A stretch of DNA of 64,000 nt, taken from the NCBI GenBank assembly GCA_963779645.1, contig CAVZYX010000015.1, positions 496,001 to 560,000 of the forward strand, given 5' to 3'. The notes under the pieces were generated by a model, which worked only from the letters and a program-made list of their open reading frames with translations, ran no database searches and was not told where the DNA came from. How positions within the stretch are numbered: position 1 is the stretch's first letter; every line of letters starts with the position of its first letter. The DNA comes from CALMBW01 sp963779645 (GTDB taxonomy: Bacteria > Actinomycetota > CADDZG01 > WHSQ01). Both the position numbers and the translations under genes were made by a program. This document shows, one piece after another, positions 39,838 through 49,518 of the stretch.

Positions 39838-42800
39838 GGCTGCTCCGCCGGCTCTAACTCGCCCCCACCTTGCTCCGCTTTCTTGGACCTTCTCGAAAAC
39901 CGATGCGAAAGATTGTCAAAGAAGATGTAGATAACGGGCGTTGTGTATAGTGTCAGCACCTGGCTCACCAGCAGGCCCCCCACCATCGCTATTCCAAGCG
40001 GTCTGCGCAACTCAGAGCCGATACCATGACCAAACGCCAACGGCAGACCACCCAGCAACGCAGCCATCGTCGTCATCATGATCGGACGGAAGCGTAGCAG
40101 GCACGCCTCATAGATCGCATCGGTAGAGCTGAGCCCCCGATGGCGCTCCGCATCGAGCGCAAAATCGACCATCATAATTCCGTTTTTCTTAACGATGCCG
40201 ATCAGCAGAACTAGCCCGATGATCGCCACCACACTTAGATCCTGATGAAAAAGAATCAGAGAAAGAAACGCGCCCACACCCGCCGAAGGCAGCGTCGAAA
40301 GAATCGTAACCGGATGAATGAAGCTCTCGTAGAGAACACCAAGAACGATGTACACGGTCACCAGCGCAGCTAGAATCAGCAGAGGCATTCCCGAGAGCGA
40401 GTTCCGGAATGATGCCGCGGTCCCCTGAAAATCGGCCTGCAGGCTCGCCGGCATATGCAGATCTTTCTGCACCTTCGTGATCTCCGAGATCGCGCCTCCC
40501 AGCGCAGCATTCGGCGCAAGATTGAAAGACACCGTAATCGCCGGGAACTGGCCTTGGTGAGTAATTGAGAGCGCCTCGGTTGTTGTCTCGAAGTGCGAGA
40601 ACGCACTGAACGGCACTGCATTATTGAACGTGGAACTCGTCGTCCCCGCCGAAGTCGCACCCTTGCTCGAGGTTGAATTCACCGTGCTCGAGGTCAATGC
40701 ATTGATCGGGGGAGCCAGAGTATTCGCCGAAGCAGTAAACAGCACCGAGCTCGTCAGTGCATTCGATCCCGCTGAAGTGGAGCCATTACCCGACGAAGAA
40801 GTTGCCGCCGCTCCCGTAGTACCCGACGCCGACCCCGACCGAATATAGAGATGATTCAACTTGTTCGGATCAATCTGAAACTGAGGCTCGGCCTCGAGAA
40901 TCACGTGGTACTGATTCAACTGGGTGTACATCGTATTGATCTGGCGTTGGCCGAAGGCGTCATAGAGTGTATTGTCAATCGTTGTCGGCGCGACTCCCAG
41001 CCGCGAGGCTGTTGCCCGATCGATCACCAACGAGACCGCCAGCCCACCAAGCTGTTGATCCGTCGCAACATCTTCCAGCTCCGGCAGCTGCTTCAAACGA
41101 GTCACAAACCGGTTCGTCCAGTCGTTCAACTCGTTCTGGTCCGGATCCTCCAGCGTGTACTGGTACTGTGTGCGGCTCACCCGATCGTCAACCGTAATGT
41201 TTTGCACCGGCTGCATGAAGATCTGAATATCCTGCACATCCTTCAGCTTCGACTGCAGCCGGCGAATCACATCGGACGCATTCAGATCACGTTCTTCAAG
41301 CGGCTTCAGGTTGATCGACATTCTTCCACTGTTCGTAGTGATATTCGTTCCGTCCGCGCCAATAAAAGAGGACAGGCTTTCGACAGCCGGATCCTGCAGG
41401 ATCACCTTCGCCACATCCTGCTGCTTGGCCGCCATTGCCTTCGAACCAATCGTCTGCGGAGCCTGCGTGATTCCCTGAATCACGCCCGTATCCTGTACAG
41501 GAAAAAAACCCTTGGGGATAATGATGTACAGAAAGATCGTTAGCATCAGTGTCGCAAGAGCGACCAGCAGCGTAATCGTCTGATAGCGAAGCACAACCTT
41601 CAAAGTCCGTCCGTAGAACGCAATCATCCGTTCAAAGACGTGCTCCGATGCTCGGTAAAAACGTCCCTGCTGAGCTTCAGGATTATGTTTCAAAATGCGC
41701 GAAGCCATCATCGGCGTCAGCGTCAACGAAACCACCGCGGACACAACGATCGTCACCGCCAGCGTCACCGCAAACTCGCGGAACAGTCGGCCGACAACGT
41801 CTCCCATGAACAAGAGTGGAATCAACACCGCAATCAGAGAAACCGTCAGCGAGAGAATCGTAAAACCGATCTGCTCTGCGCCCTTCAACGCCGCCTCCAT
41901 CGGGGTATCGCCCTCTTCCAGATACCGCGAAATATTCTCCACCATCACGATCGCGTCATCGACGACAAATCCAGTCGAGATCGTTAGCGCCATCAGCGAG
42001 AGATTATCCAGGCTGTAACCAAGCGCATACATCGCCGCAAACGTTCCAATCAGCGACAGCGGCACCGCAACACTCGGGATGATCGTTGCATACAGGTTTC
42101 GCAGAAACAGGAAGATGACCATTACAACCAGGCCGATAGTGAGCATCAGCTCGAACTCAACATCGCTCACAGACGCCTGAATTGGAGTCGTCAGGTCGGT
42201 AAGCGTCGTCACCTCGATGCCCTTCGGCAGATTGGCCTCAAGCTGTGGCAGTAGCTTCTTGATGCTCTTAACCACGCTGATCGTGTTTCCGCCCGGCTGA
42301 CGTTGCACATTCAGAATGACCGCGGGCGTCTGGTTCATCCACGCAGCCTGCGTCGTGTTCTCAATACCATCAAGAATGTTCGCAACGTCAGTCAACATCA
42401 CCGGCGCGCCGTTGCGATACGCAACCACAACACTCCTGTAATCCTTACTCGTCACCAGCTGATCGTTGGCGTCAATCTGGTAGTCCTGCCTCGGTCCGTC
42501 AAAGTTTCCCTTCGCAGCATTCACGCTGCTCTGGCTGACAGCGTACGCAGATCCTCAAGGTTGATGCCATACGAAGAAAGCGCCGTAGGATTCGCCTGAA
42601 TCCGCACAGCCGGCTTCTGTCCGCCGCTGATGCTCACCAACCCAACGCCGCTCAACTGCGAGATCTTCGGCGCCAACCGCGTGTCGACCAGATCCTCCAC
42701 CTGGGATAGCGGAACTGTCTTCGAAGTAATAGCAAGCGTCAGCACCGGCGCATCTGCAGGATTCGTCTTGCTGTAGATGGGCGGCGCAGGCAGATTCGCC

Positions 42801-43159
42801 GGCAAAAAGCTCTGCGACGCATTGATCGCCGACTGCACCTCTTCTTCCGCGATATCAATGTTCAAGCTGAGATTGAACTGCAGCACCACGACCGAGGTCC
42901 CGCCCGAACTGCTCGACGTCATTTGGCTCAACCCCTGCAATTCGCCAAACTGGCGCTCGAGCGGCGCAGTCACCGTCGTCGCCATCACCTGCGGACTAGC
43001 GCCCGGATAAAACGTCAGCACCTGAATCGTTGGGTAATCGACCTCAGGCAGCGCCGACACGGGCAGCTGCGTGTAACTCACAATACCGACTAGCAGAATC
43101 GCGGCCATCAGCAATGAGGTCGCGACCGGTCGCAGAATAAACGGGCGGGATGGGCTCAA
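39834..43159 (-). CDS. mdtB: RND multidrug efflux transporter (MdtB-like), one frameshift, Ser/Thr-rich insert
   Basis: FILRPVATSLLMAAILLVGI, APLERQFGELQGLSQMTSSS, GFVVDDAIVMVENISRYLEE, IPKGFFPVQDTGVIQGITQA and the C-terminal GIVKKNGIMMVDFALDAERH are typical. A lost base near 42535 breaks the frame in the first porter domain. Unusual feature: an insertion of roughly 80 Ser/Thr/Ala/Gly residues in the second porter domain (about 40600-40860), after LNHLYIRSG. Its partner MdtC has only a short TSSTTASGN-like stretch there. Corrected length about 1,108 residues. Overlaps mdtA upstream and mdtC downstream, each by four bases. Confidence 0.92.
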
Positions 43160-44409
43160 GGAGCGCTACTCCCAGGCGTTGCAGCGGGAGGAGTCGGCTT
43201 ATTCGATACCGTAACCTTCGCATTGTCCTGCAACTTGTCGAAGCTGCTATTGGCGACCACATCCCCAGGATTGATCCCGGTCACCTGTGTGGTATTTCCT
43301 TCGATCACCCCCGGCTTCACCGAGCGCATGTGCGCCGTATTGTTCTGCAGAACATAAACAAACGACGCTGTCCCGTTATGCTGAATCGCAGACGACGGAA
43401 TCAGCGTCGCTCCCTGCAGCGTATTCACCAGCAGCCGCGCATTCACAAACTCGTTCGGAAACAGCGACAAATCTTTATTCTCAAACGACGCCCTCGCCTT
43501 CACCGTCCCTGTCGTCGTGTCGATCTGATTATCCAGCGTCAACAGCGTCCCTGTGGCAATCTGTTTCAACGCCGCACGGTCATAGGCGTCGACAGTCAGC
43601 TTCGCCCGCTGACGTAGCCTCGGCTGAATCTGCCCCAGATTGTCCTCCGGCACAGTAAAGATCACCGTAATCGGCTGTATCTGCGTAATCACCGCCAGCG
43701 TGGTCGCCCCAGACGACTGCACCACATTCCCCGGATCAACCAGCCGCAACCCAACCCTTCCCGAGATCGGCGCTCTGATATGGCAGTACTCCACCTGAAT
43801 CTGATCGAACCTGACGGTACCCTGATCGTTTTTCACCGTGCCCGCATCCTGCAGCACAATCTTCTCCTGGTCATCCAGCGTCTGCTTCGGAATCGCATTC
43901 CTCGACCACGCGTCGCGATACCGATTCAGATCCATCGTCGCCTGCGCCAGGAGCGCTTGATCGCGTTCCAACACACCTTGAGCCTGCAACAGCGTGGCCT
44001 CAAACGGTCGTGGATCAATCTCGATCAGCGGATCGCCCTTCCGCACAACCTGTCCTTCCTTAAAGCGCACCGCGACCACCGGCCCATTTACCTGGCTCGT
44101 AATCGAAGCCGTATAAACCGGTGTCACCGTCCCGATCGCATCCAGGTAGACGCCAATATTGCCCTTCTGCGCAGTAGCGGTCGTCAGCGCGACCGCTCCA
44201 CCACCGGCCCCACGCCGTGGAGCAGCTGCGCTCGTGCTCGCATCCTCGTGATGGCGCAATACCAGAAAGAAACCAACGGCAAAGATCAGCAGCAAAACGA
44301 CCCACACCACTACCCGAACGAGCTTACTTCGGGAAGATGACGGGGGTGGGGCCGGAAGTTGATGGTCAGGCCCGACGACGGGGTGTTGTTCATTTGATTC
44401 AGCTGGCAA
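43156..44409 (-). CDS. mdtA: RND periplasmic adaptor (MdtA-like)
   Basis: 417 residues, intact. One N-terminal membrane helix (VVVWVVLLLIFAVGFFLVL), a lipoyl/barrel-sandwich part with TASITSQVNGPVVAVRFKEG and DPLIEIDPRPFEATLLQAQG, a hairpin, and the mirrored RAPISGRVGLRLVDPG. A beta-barrel and membrane-proximal domain follow. Connects the pump to the outer-membrane factor. First gene of the four-gene efflux operon. The Pro/Thr-rich tail may be flexible. Confidence 0.92.
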   Translation of the reverse strand: MPAESNEQHPVVGPDHQLPAPPPSSSRSKLVRVVVWVVLLLIFAVGFFLVLRHHEDASTSAAAPRRGAGGGAVALTTATAQKGNIGVYLDAIGTVTPVYTASITSQVNGPVVAVRFKEGQVVRKGDPLIEIDPRPFEATLLQAQGVLERDQALLAQATMDLNRYRDAWSRNAIPKQTLDDQEKIVLQDAGTVKNDQGTVRFDQIQVEYCHIRAPISGRVGLRLVDPGNVVQSSGATTLAVITQIQPITVIFTVPEDNLGQIQPRLRQRAKLTVDAYDRAALKQIATGTLLTLDNQIDTTTGTVKARASFENKDLSLFPNEFVNARLLVNTLQGATLIPSSAIQHNGTASFVYVLQNNTAHMRSVKPGVIEGNTTQVTGINPGDVVANSSFDKLQDNAKVTVSNKPTPPAATPGSSAP

Positions 44410-44801
44410 TACGTCTCCCTTGCCACATCAGAGATTTTTTGGACACACATTTGCCACAGGTCCGTAACCCTATCGACGCATCAGACCGTGCTTAAAGACT
44501 CAGCTCAGTCCTCGCAACCGTCAAACTATTATGTTGTCTGGGCCCAATAAGCATTGACTCCTCAATAAGATGTCTGCGGAAGACAGCACGATGCCCTCGC
44601 CCGGCTCTCCAATCACCCTCCAATTGAGCCCGCCACCCCTCGCATGGTATGATTACGAATCGGCAGACTACCCTTCACCCGGTAGCGGTCAGGAGCTACC
44701 ACGCTCCTCGTACCACCCTTCCCCGGCACTGTTTTGAGGCTTTTTCACTCAGGCGCGCGTCCCCGGGAATCTTCTGCGACTCAGGATTGGAGCACTTCGT
44801 C
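44410..44801. other. Intergenic region before rpmB with tRNA-like remnant
   Basis: Upstream DNA of the divergent mdtA and rpmB genes. It holds the tRNA-like sequence at 44646-44715 and otherwise nothing I can support. Confidence 0.4.
44646..44715 (+). pseudogene. Degenerate tRNA-like sequence
   Basis: GGTATGA (44646) pairs with TCGTACC (44708) as a 7-pair acceptor stem with one G-T. A CTACC / GGTAG anticodon stem has an eight-base loop around TTC. The stretch CGGTCAGGAG before the T arm and CTCCTCGT after it match the tRNA-Val of this window. The D arm is too short and the T loop lacks TTCGA, and no CCA is encoded. It looks like a decayed tRNA and not a working one. Confidence 0.4.
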
Positions 44802-44990
44802 ATGGCACAAAAATGTGATCTTTGCGGCAAAGGCCCGCAGTTTGGCAACAACATCTCTCACGCCCACAACACCACCCGTCGTCGTTGGAACGTGAACCTC
44901 CAGCCCGTCAAAGCCAAGGTCAACGGCGGCAGCAAGCGCATGCGCGTCTGCACCAGCTGCATCAAGACCGGCAAAGTCGTCAAAGGCTAA
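44802..44990 (+). CDS. rpmB: 50S ribosomal protein L28
   Basis: 62 residues. MAQKCDLCGKGPQFGNNISH, NTTRRRWNVNLQPVKAKVNG and RVCTSCIKTGKVVKG: the zinc-binding (C+) form with two CxxC pairs. ATG 44802 has GGAG upstream (GGATTGGAGCACTTCGTC). Monocistronic, followed by a strong terminator. Confidence 0.97.
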   Translation: MAQKCDLCGKGPQFGNNISHAHNTTRRRWNVNLQPVKAKVNGGSKRMRVCTSCIKTGKVVKG

Positions 44991-45018
44991 CCAGCCTCAT
45001 ACACCCTTGAAACAGAAC

Positions 45019-45060
45019 GCCCCAGCCGCGTATCAGCCGGCTGGGGCTTTTCCTGTTTTT
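45019..45060. terminator. Rho-independent terminator after rpmB
   Basis: GCCCCAGCCG / CGGCTGGGGC ten-pair stem followed by TTTTCCTGTTTTT. Lies between convergent rpmB and msrB and may serve both. Confidence 0.9.
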
Positions 45061-45069
45061 CGACTCGAT

Positions 45070-45480
45070 TTACTGCTTCTCAAATCCCAGCGAAGCGCTG
45101 TTGATGCAGTACCGCAGCCCCGTAGGTTTCGGTCCATCCGGAAACACATGCCCCAGATGGGCTCCGCAGGGCGCGCACTGCACCTCGACTCGCCTCATCC
45201 CAAGCGAATTATCCTCGATCGAAACAATCGCATCCGGCGAAACCGGGTTCCAGAAACTCGGCCATCCGCTCCCCGACTCGAACTTTTTATCCGAGGTAAA
45301 CAGCGGCGCATTGCAGGCCCCGCAGTGATACATCCCGTCGTCATGGTTATTCACCAGCGCCCCGGTAAAAGGACGCTCCGTCCCGCCCTCGCGCATCACA
45401 TGAAACTGCTCCGGAGTCAGCAGATCGCGCCACTCTGCCTCCGTCTTGTGCACCTTCTCAACCTTCGTCGTTTCGGCCAT
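45070..45480 (-). CDS. msrB: Peptide-methionine (R)-S-oxide reductase MsrB
   Basis: 136 residues, intact. Repairs methionine-R-sulfoxide in proteins. Zinc cysteines CGAC and CAPC, GSGWPSFWNPV and the catalytic region GLRYCINSASL. A textbook AGGAGGT precedes the ATG at 45480. No signal peptide, so cytosolic. Confidence 0.96.
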   Translation of the reverse strand: MAETTKVEKVHKTEAEWRDLLTPEQFHVMREGGTERPFTGALVNNHDDGMYHCGACNAPLFTSDKKFESGSGWPSFWNPVSPDAIVSIEDNSLGMRRVEVQCAPCGAHLGHVFPDGPKPTGLRYCINSASLGFEKQ

Positions 45481-45528
45481 GGTTCAGACCTCCTGTCGTC
45501 TAGTCATTAGATGCTCCCAGCCGCCCTG

Positions 45529-45941
45529 TCAAGTTTCAGCGCTGACACCCTTCGCGATGACTTCAATCTCGACCAGCGCATCCTTCGGCAATCCGGCCAC
45601 CGCCACCGTCGATCGCGCCGGCGGAACCACGCCCTCCGGCGCCAGGTACCTCGCGTAGACCTCATTCATCGCAGCGAAGTCGCTCATCGTCTTCAAGAAC
45701 ACCGTCGTCTTCACCACATCGCTCAGATTCAGCCCAGCCTGCGCCAACACGGCCTTCACGTTCTCCAGCACCCGAACCGTCTGCTCCGTAATTCCCCCGG
45801 CAACCATCTGTCCGGTGGCCGGATCCAGTCCAACCTGTCCCGACGCAAACAACATATCGCCAACCCGCACCGCCTGGGAGTAGGGCCCAATCGCCGCCGG
45901 CGCCTCTTTCGTAGAAACCGCAGTCTTCCCTGATCACTCAT
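45529..45941 (-). CDS. ridA: RidA family deaminase (YjgF/YER057c/UK114)
   Basis: Hydrolyses reactive 2-aminoacrylate-type enamines released by PLP enzymes. The body VGDMLFASGQVGLDPATGQM, NVKAVLAQAGLNLSDVVKTT, VYARYLAPEGVVPPARSTVA and LPKDALVEIEVIAK is in frame from about 45870. Codons 6 onward are reached after restoring one base near 45927, giving MSDQGKTAVSTKEAPAAIGP. The damaged start is partly duplicated at 46523-46597. Product is about 137 residues, slightly longer than usual. Confidence 0.88.
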
Positions 45942-46009
45942 GCCGCAAGTCTATCTCGTTCCCCTGGCCCATTGAAAATCATCCGTCTGCCTTGTGTAGG
46001 ATGGCTGCC

Positions 46010-46493
46010 ATGCGCCTTCTTCTTCGCTCCCTCACGCATTGTGGCTCTTGCTCTGTCGGTCACGACCCTCTCCACCCGTGGCCCACGCCGCAGACCAGCT
46101 AAATGGTTTCTACTCCGGCAGCGGCGGCTTCTCCCAGGACGTCCATCGCGTCGTCCTAATCGAGTTCGCCGCAGACGGCAGTGCCATCGTCGAGCAGAAC
46201 TGGCATGAAAAGGACCCGCAAATCTGGCACACCCACTGGAAGCGCAATAAGAAGGTCGTCACCCTCACCTATGACGCTGCTGGCGATAAACCCACCCCTG
46301 ACCCTCTGGTCTTCAACTTCAAACACGGCACGCTCACCGCAACCTCGTGGGATCCACCCTCGGCCTGCTCGGGCCGCCCAAACTAACGCCTTTCGGCGGC
46401 AAAGTCCCTCAAGTCACCAGCGTCGCCAGTTGCCAAGCACTTAATACCACCGACCCCACCAGGAACTGCATCACCTGGGACTCCCGCCGCTAG
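46010..46493 (+). CDS. Small exported protein of unknown function, frameshifted
   Basis: Restoring two bases (near 46035 and 46080) gives a signal peptide ending in PVAHA, then ADQLNGFYSGSGGFSQDVHR and IVEQNWHEKDPQIWHTHWKR. A further restored base near 46350 gives STLGLLGPPKLTPFGGKVPQ and a C-terminal CQALNTTDPTRNCITWDS with two cysteines, ending at a TAG at 46491. Not recognised. It lies between ridA and the partial copy of the ridA start. Confidence 0.45.
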
Positions 46494-46522
46494 AAAACAT
46501 CGCTCCGTGACCAATCAGCCAG

Positions 46523-46597
46523 CCTCTTTCTAGACTCCGCAGCTTCCTCTGATCACTCATGCCGCAAGTCTGACTCGCTCCCAGCCAATGAAAATCC
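46523..46597 (-). repeat. Partial duplicate of the ridA start region
   Basis: About 70 bases match 45915-45985, including the shared 18-mer TGATCACTCATGCCGCAA and the first dozen ridA codons; similarity then fades. The copy carries no further ridA sequence and reads MSDQRKLRSLERG. It looks like a leftover of a tandem duplication flanking the small exported-protein gene. Confidence 0.6.
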
Positions 46598-46655
46598 TGG
46601 CCGTCCCCACGAGCTATCGCCCTCTCTTCATCCCGAAAGCTCGAAGATCGGCAGA

Positions 46656-47906
46656 TCAAAAGATTGACTCAATCGCATCGCACGCCACGGCGAGCCCATC
46701 TTCCTCCTCTAGGTAGTCTCCAATCTCCGCCGCTCGCGTCGCGAACCGGGCTCGCCGAGCAGACGCTCCAGAGCGGCCGTAGCGGTCTTAGGCGAATAAT
46801 CAGTTCGAGGCACATGGAGTCCGCTCCCCAGCCTCTCGATGCGGGCTGCGTTATCCGGCTGGTCCCATCCATAAGGAACGATCAGCATCGGCCGTCCGGC
46901 CCTCAGCGCCTGGCCCGTCGTTCCCGACCCTCCCTGATGCACGTTGACTACGGCACGAGGAAATATCTGTGCGTAGGGAGCGTAAGGCAGCGTAATAACC
47001 TGCGATGAAGATGTCCCGGGGACTTCCTTGCCACCGAGCAACACTGCCCGACGATTCAACCGCCTCGCAGCTTCAACGCTCACCTGATAAAAATTGCCCG
47101 GATTATGAACCGCAGTTGACCCTTGTGTAAATACGATTGGAGCATCCCCATCAGTTAAAAATGTAACCGCCTCCGGCGAGAAGAGCAGTGTCATCTCTCT
47201 GCCCGTCAAAGTAAACAAATCCGGGCTGGACAGTCTGCCCGGGCCAATCCGGCTGTGGTCTGGCCAGCCAGCGAGAAAACAAAGCCAGCACCAGGTCCGG
47301 CGAGTACTTATCGCGAAAGACAGGGTCGCACCTCGGGTTCAGCCCCAACTCACGGCGCAGATCGCGAACCGGATTCGACCAATGCCGCGTCGCCACCCGG
47401 CCAAGGTTCAACCCAGCTCGATAGACCCTCCAACCCATCTTTCGCAGACGGATTAGATCTGGCGCGTTCACCATAACCGACGGATCGTGAGAGGAAAAGA
47501 AAGAGTCCGGAGACAGGATCGCCGACACCCAGCGCAATCCCAGCTTCTCCGACACCAGCGGAGCCGCATAGACCAGCTCTCCCGCAATCATCAGGTCCGC
47601 TCCAGCGGCAATCGACAACAAATCCTCGTAGGTTCCTCTCAGCCCGGGCAAGATCAGCTTGCGATAAAGTACCTCCGGCCCCCGCTTCAAGTCCTCGCAT
47701 TGGCGGACAAGCTCCGGATCAGTCGGATCCCAATCAGGCCGAATCGAGTGGAAGGCGACCCCCACCTCTTCGACTCTGCTGCGGTAGTACTTCGTCGACG
47801 CTATAGTCACTCGATGACCGCGCCTTCTCAGTTCCTGAGCTAAGGCAAGACACGGATGAAGGTCTCCCAGCGACCCGATGGTAGCAATCACAATATGTTT
47901 CGACAT
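46656..47906 (-). CDS. Glycosyltransferase, UDP-glucuronosyl/UDP-glucosyl (MGT) family, two frameshifts
   Basis: GT-B fold enzyme of the GT1/YjiC type. Start KHIVIATIGSLGDLHPCLAL (ATG 47906), then HRVTIASTKYYRSRVEEVGV. The C-terminal donor-binding part follows a shift near 47212: PIVFTQGSTAVHNPG, GGKEVPGTSSSQVITLPYAP and AVVNVHQGGSGTTGQALRAG with RPMLIVPYGWDQPDNAARIE. A second shift near 46745 gives the end EIGDYLEEEDGLAVACDAIE. It probably glycosylates a small hydrophobic acceptor such as a polyketide, sterol or pigment; the acceptor is unknown. Single gene. Confidence 0.82.
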
Positions 47907-48222
47907 CGTGCCCCCGGCTCGCTTTACAGGTCCATCCATACCCATCTGCTGGAAGTATCCCGTACTCCGGGCACTTTCAACCAGAACGGGATAGAAAGAC
48001 GACCGGCCGGATCTTGTCTCCCGCTACGAATCCCCCACCCAACCTCACACAGGCCGGCGGCGCCGGAATTCGAGGTGGCGTGACTTTCGAAGCCAGAAAT
48101 GCCTCTGCGGCCCATATCCAGCATCGACAAACCCATATCCATCACGTAAGAAATCGATAAATATTTCAGCTTCCGCCGCACTGCCTGGAAATCGGTCATA
48201 TATTGGGTGCGAGGTGAACAAC

Positions 48223-48630
48223 ATGGGAATTATGGACATGATTCAATCGCTCGCCGGTCAGACGGGAGCAGCAGCCGGCACCGATCAGGCCAAAGTGGCC
48301 GGGGGCTTCATCGAAGCTCTCACCCAGCATCCCGAAGGTATCCAGGGCGTTCTCGATGCCTTCAAAAATAACGGTATGGCCGAGCACGTCAACAACTGGG
48401 GCGCAGGCCAGGCCACCACAGCTACCCCGGAGCAGGTTCAGCAGGGACTCGGCGGAACCGGCCTCATCGAAAAAACTGCAGAAAAAGCAGGCGTCTCGCC
48501 TCAGATCGTTCAGGTAGCACTCGCCACCGTCCTGCCGATGGTCATTCAGCACTTCGCCCCCAACGGCCAAGCCGCTCCGACCAGCTCCATGGGCAGCATG
48601 GCGCAGCAGCTTCTAAGCAAATTCGTCTAG
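48223..48630 (+). CDS. YidB-like / DUF937 protein
   Basis: About 135 residues, intact. DMIQSLAGQTGAAAGTDQAK, GFIEALTQHPEGIQGVLDAF, GTGLIEKTAEKAGVSPQIVQ and a hydrophobic VALATVLPMVIQHFA. DUF937 proteins are small and uncharacterised. ATG 48223 is set by GAGGTGA six bases upstream; the GTG at 48214 is part of that site. Next to a LysM protein, a pairing I have seen in other genomes but cannot verify here. Confidence 0.75.
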   Translation: MGIMDMIQSLAGQTGAAAGTDQAKVAGGFIEALTQHPEGIQGVLDAFKNNGMAEHVNNWGAGQATTATPEQVQQGLGGTGLIEKTAEKAGVSPQIVQVALATVLPMVIQHFAPNGQAAPTSSMGSMAQQLLSKFV

Positions 48631-48740
48631 CCCGCCGCAATCGCGCGGTTCGATCTCCGAAGAGCGCACGGGCCCACAGCGTTCTCCCTCAAAACTGCAT
48701 CACACAACAGTCAGCCAAACTGACAAAGGAGAGCTACGCC

Positions 48741-49132
48741 ATGGCAGATCTCGAAGCCCTGAAGCAGAAGTATGCAGGCGTCATTCAAGCCCTGCAGAAG
48801 TTCGCCCCCTACGGCGCAACCCTCGACGCGGTCGATCTCGACGGCGAAAAACTCCACATCAAAGGCACCGTTCCCTCCCGCGTCATCCTCGAGCGCGTCT
48901 GGGACAGCATCAAAAAAGCTGACCCCACCTACTCCGACCTCCACCACGAGATCGCCAACACCGGCGGCGACACCCAGGCCTCACCATCAAATCCGGCGAT
49001 ACCCTCTCCGCCATCAGCCTGCTCTTCTATGCCAACGCGAACAAATATTCCGAGATTGCCAAAGCCAACAACATCGCCGATCCGAACAAAGTATCCGTCG
49101 GCACCACCCTCCAGCTTCCCGTCATCACCTAG
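48741..49132 (+). CDS. BON-LysM domain protein, frameshifted
   Basis: MADLEALKQKYAGVIQALQK starts a BON-like domain (TLDAVDLDGEKLHIKGTVPS, RVILERVWDSIKKADPTYSD). After a lost base near 48981 the LysM domain follows: YTIKSGDTLSAISLLFYANA and IADPNKVSVGTTLQLPVIT. This matches the YgaU/Kbp layout; Kbp binds potassium in E. coli, but that role here is by analogy only. AAAGGAG precedes the ATG. Corrected length about 130 residues. Confidence 0.8.
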
Positions 49133-49518
49133 GTCCCTCTCCAAACTCCTTGCATAAACGGGTTCCGCCCTAAACGAAGTCTGGCGCGCTTCGCTAAACG
49201 TAGTCGAGGATCTGCAGTTTGACGGACAAGCTCAATATCCTGTCAAGCCCCTCATCACGAAAACCCGCGCCAATCCAGCATATTCGCGTGGCGTATGAGT
49301 TAGGCCCGATTCGCTATACTGGTATAGACAAAAGAAACAGCCCCGGAGATCAACCCGGGGCTGCTTTCTTTGGAATATAACCCCTTTATTCTCAATATTT
49401 TGCAGCCAAGTCCCATGAAATCAATACTTTGCAGCCACCTACTTTCCGCAAGTCCATGACTCTAAATATCTTACGTCCAAGATTCCCCCGGGAGGGGAGG
49501 GGGAGGCCTATCCATCGA
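49133..49518. other. Intergenic region holding cassette copy 2
   Basis: No gene. The cassette at 49239-49370 is listed separately. After it come two short direct repeats of the type TTTGCAGCCA (about 49398 and 49430), and a G-rich run GGGAGGGGAGGGGGAGG (49491-49507). Confidence 0.5.
49239..49370 (+). other. Promoter-plus-hairpin cassette, copy 2
   Basis: CCTGTCAAGCCCC, GAAAAC, CAATCCAGCATATTCG, GGCGTAT, then TATACT at 49315-49320 and, 18 bases later, a hairpin CAGCCCCGG / CCGGGGCTG (49338-49363) followed by CTTTCTTT. Same parts, order and spacing as 26984-27118, while stretches between them differ. The hairpin arms are compensated: copy 1 has AAGCC...GGCTT, copy 2 CAGCC...GGCTG. Confidence 0.55.

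Noticed and set aside
47924..48199. 91-codon minus-strand frame upstream of the glycosyltransferase
   Set aside because: No conserved pattern, no ribosome-binding site; probably promoter region.
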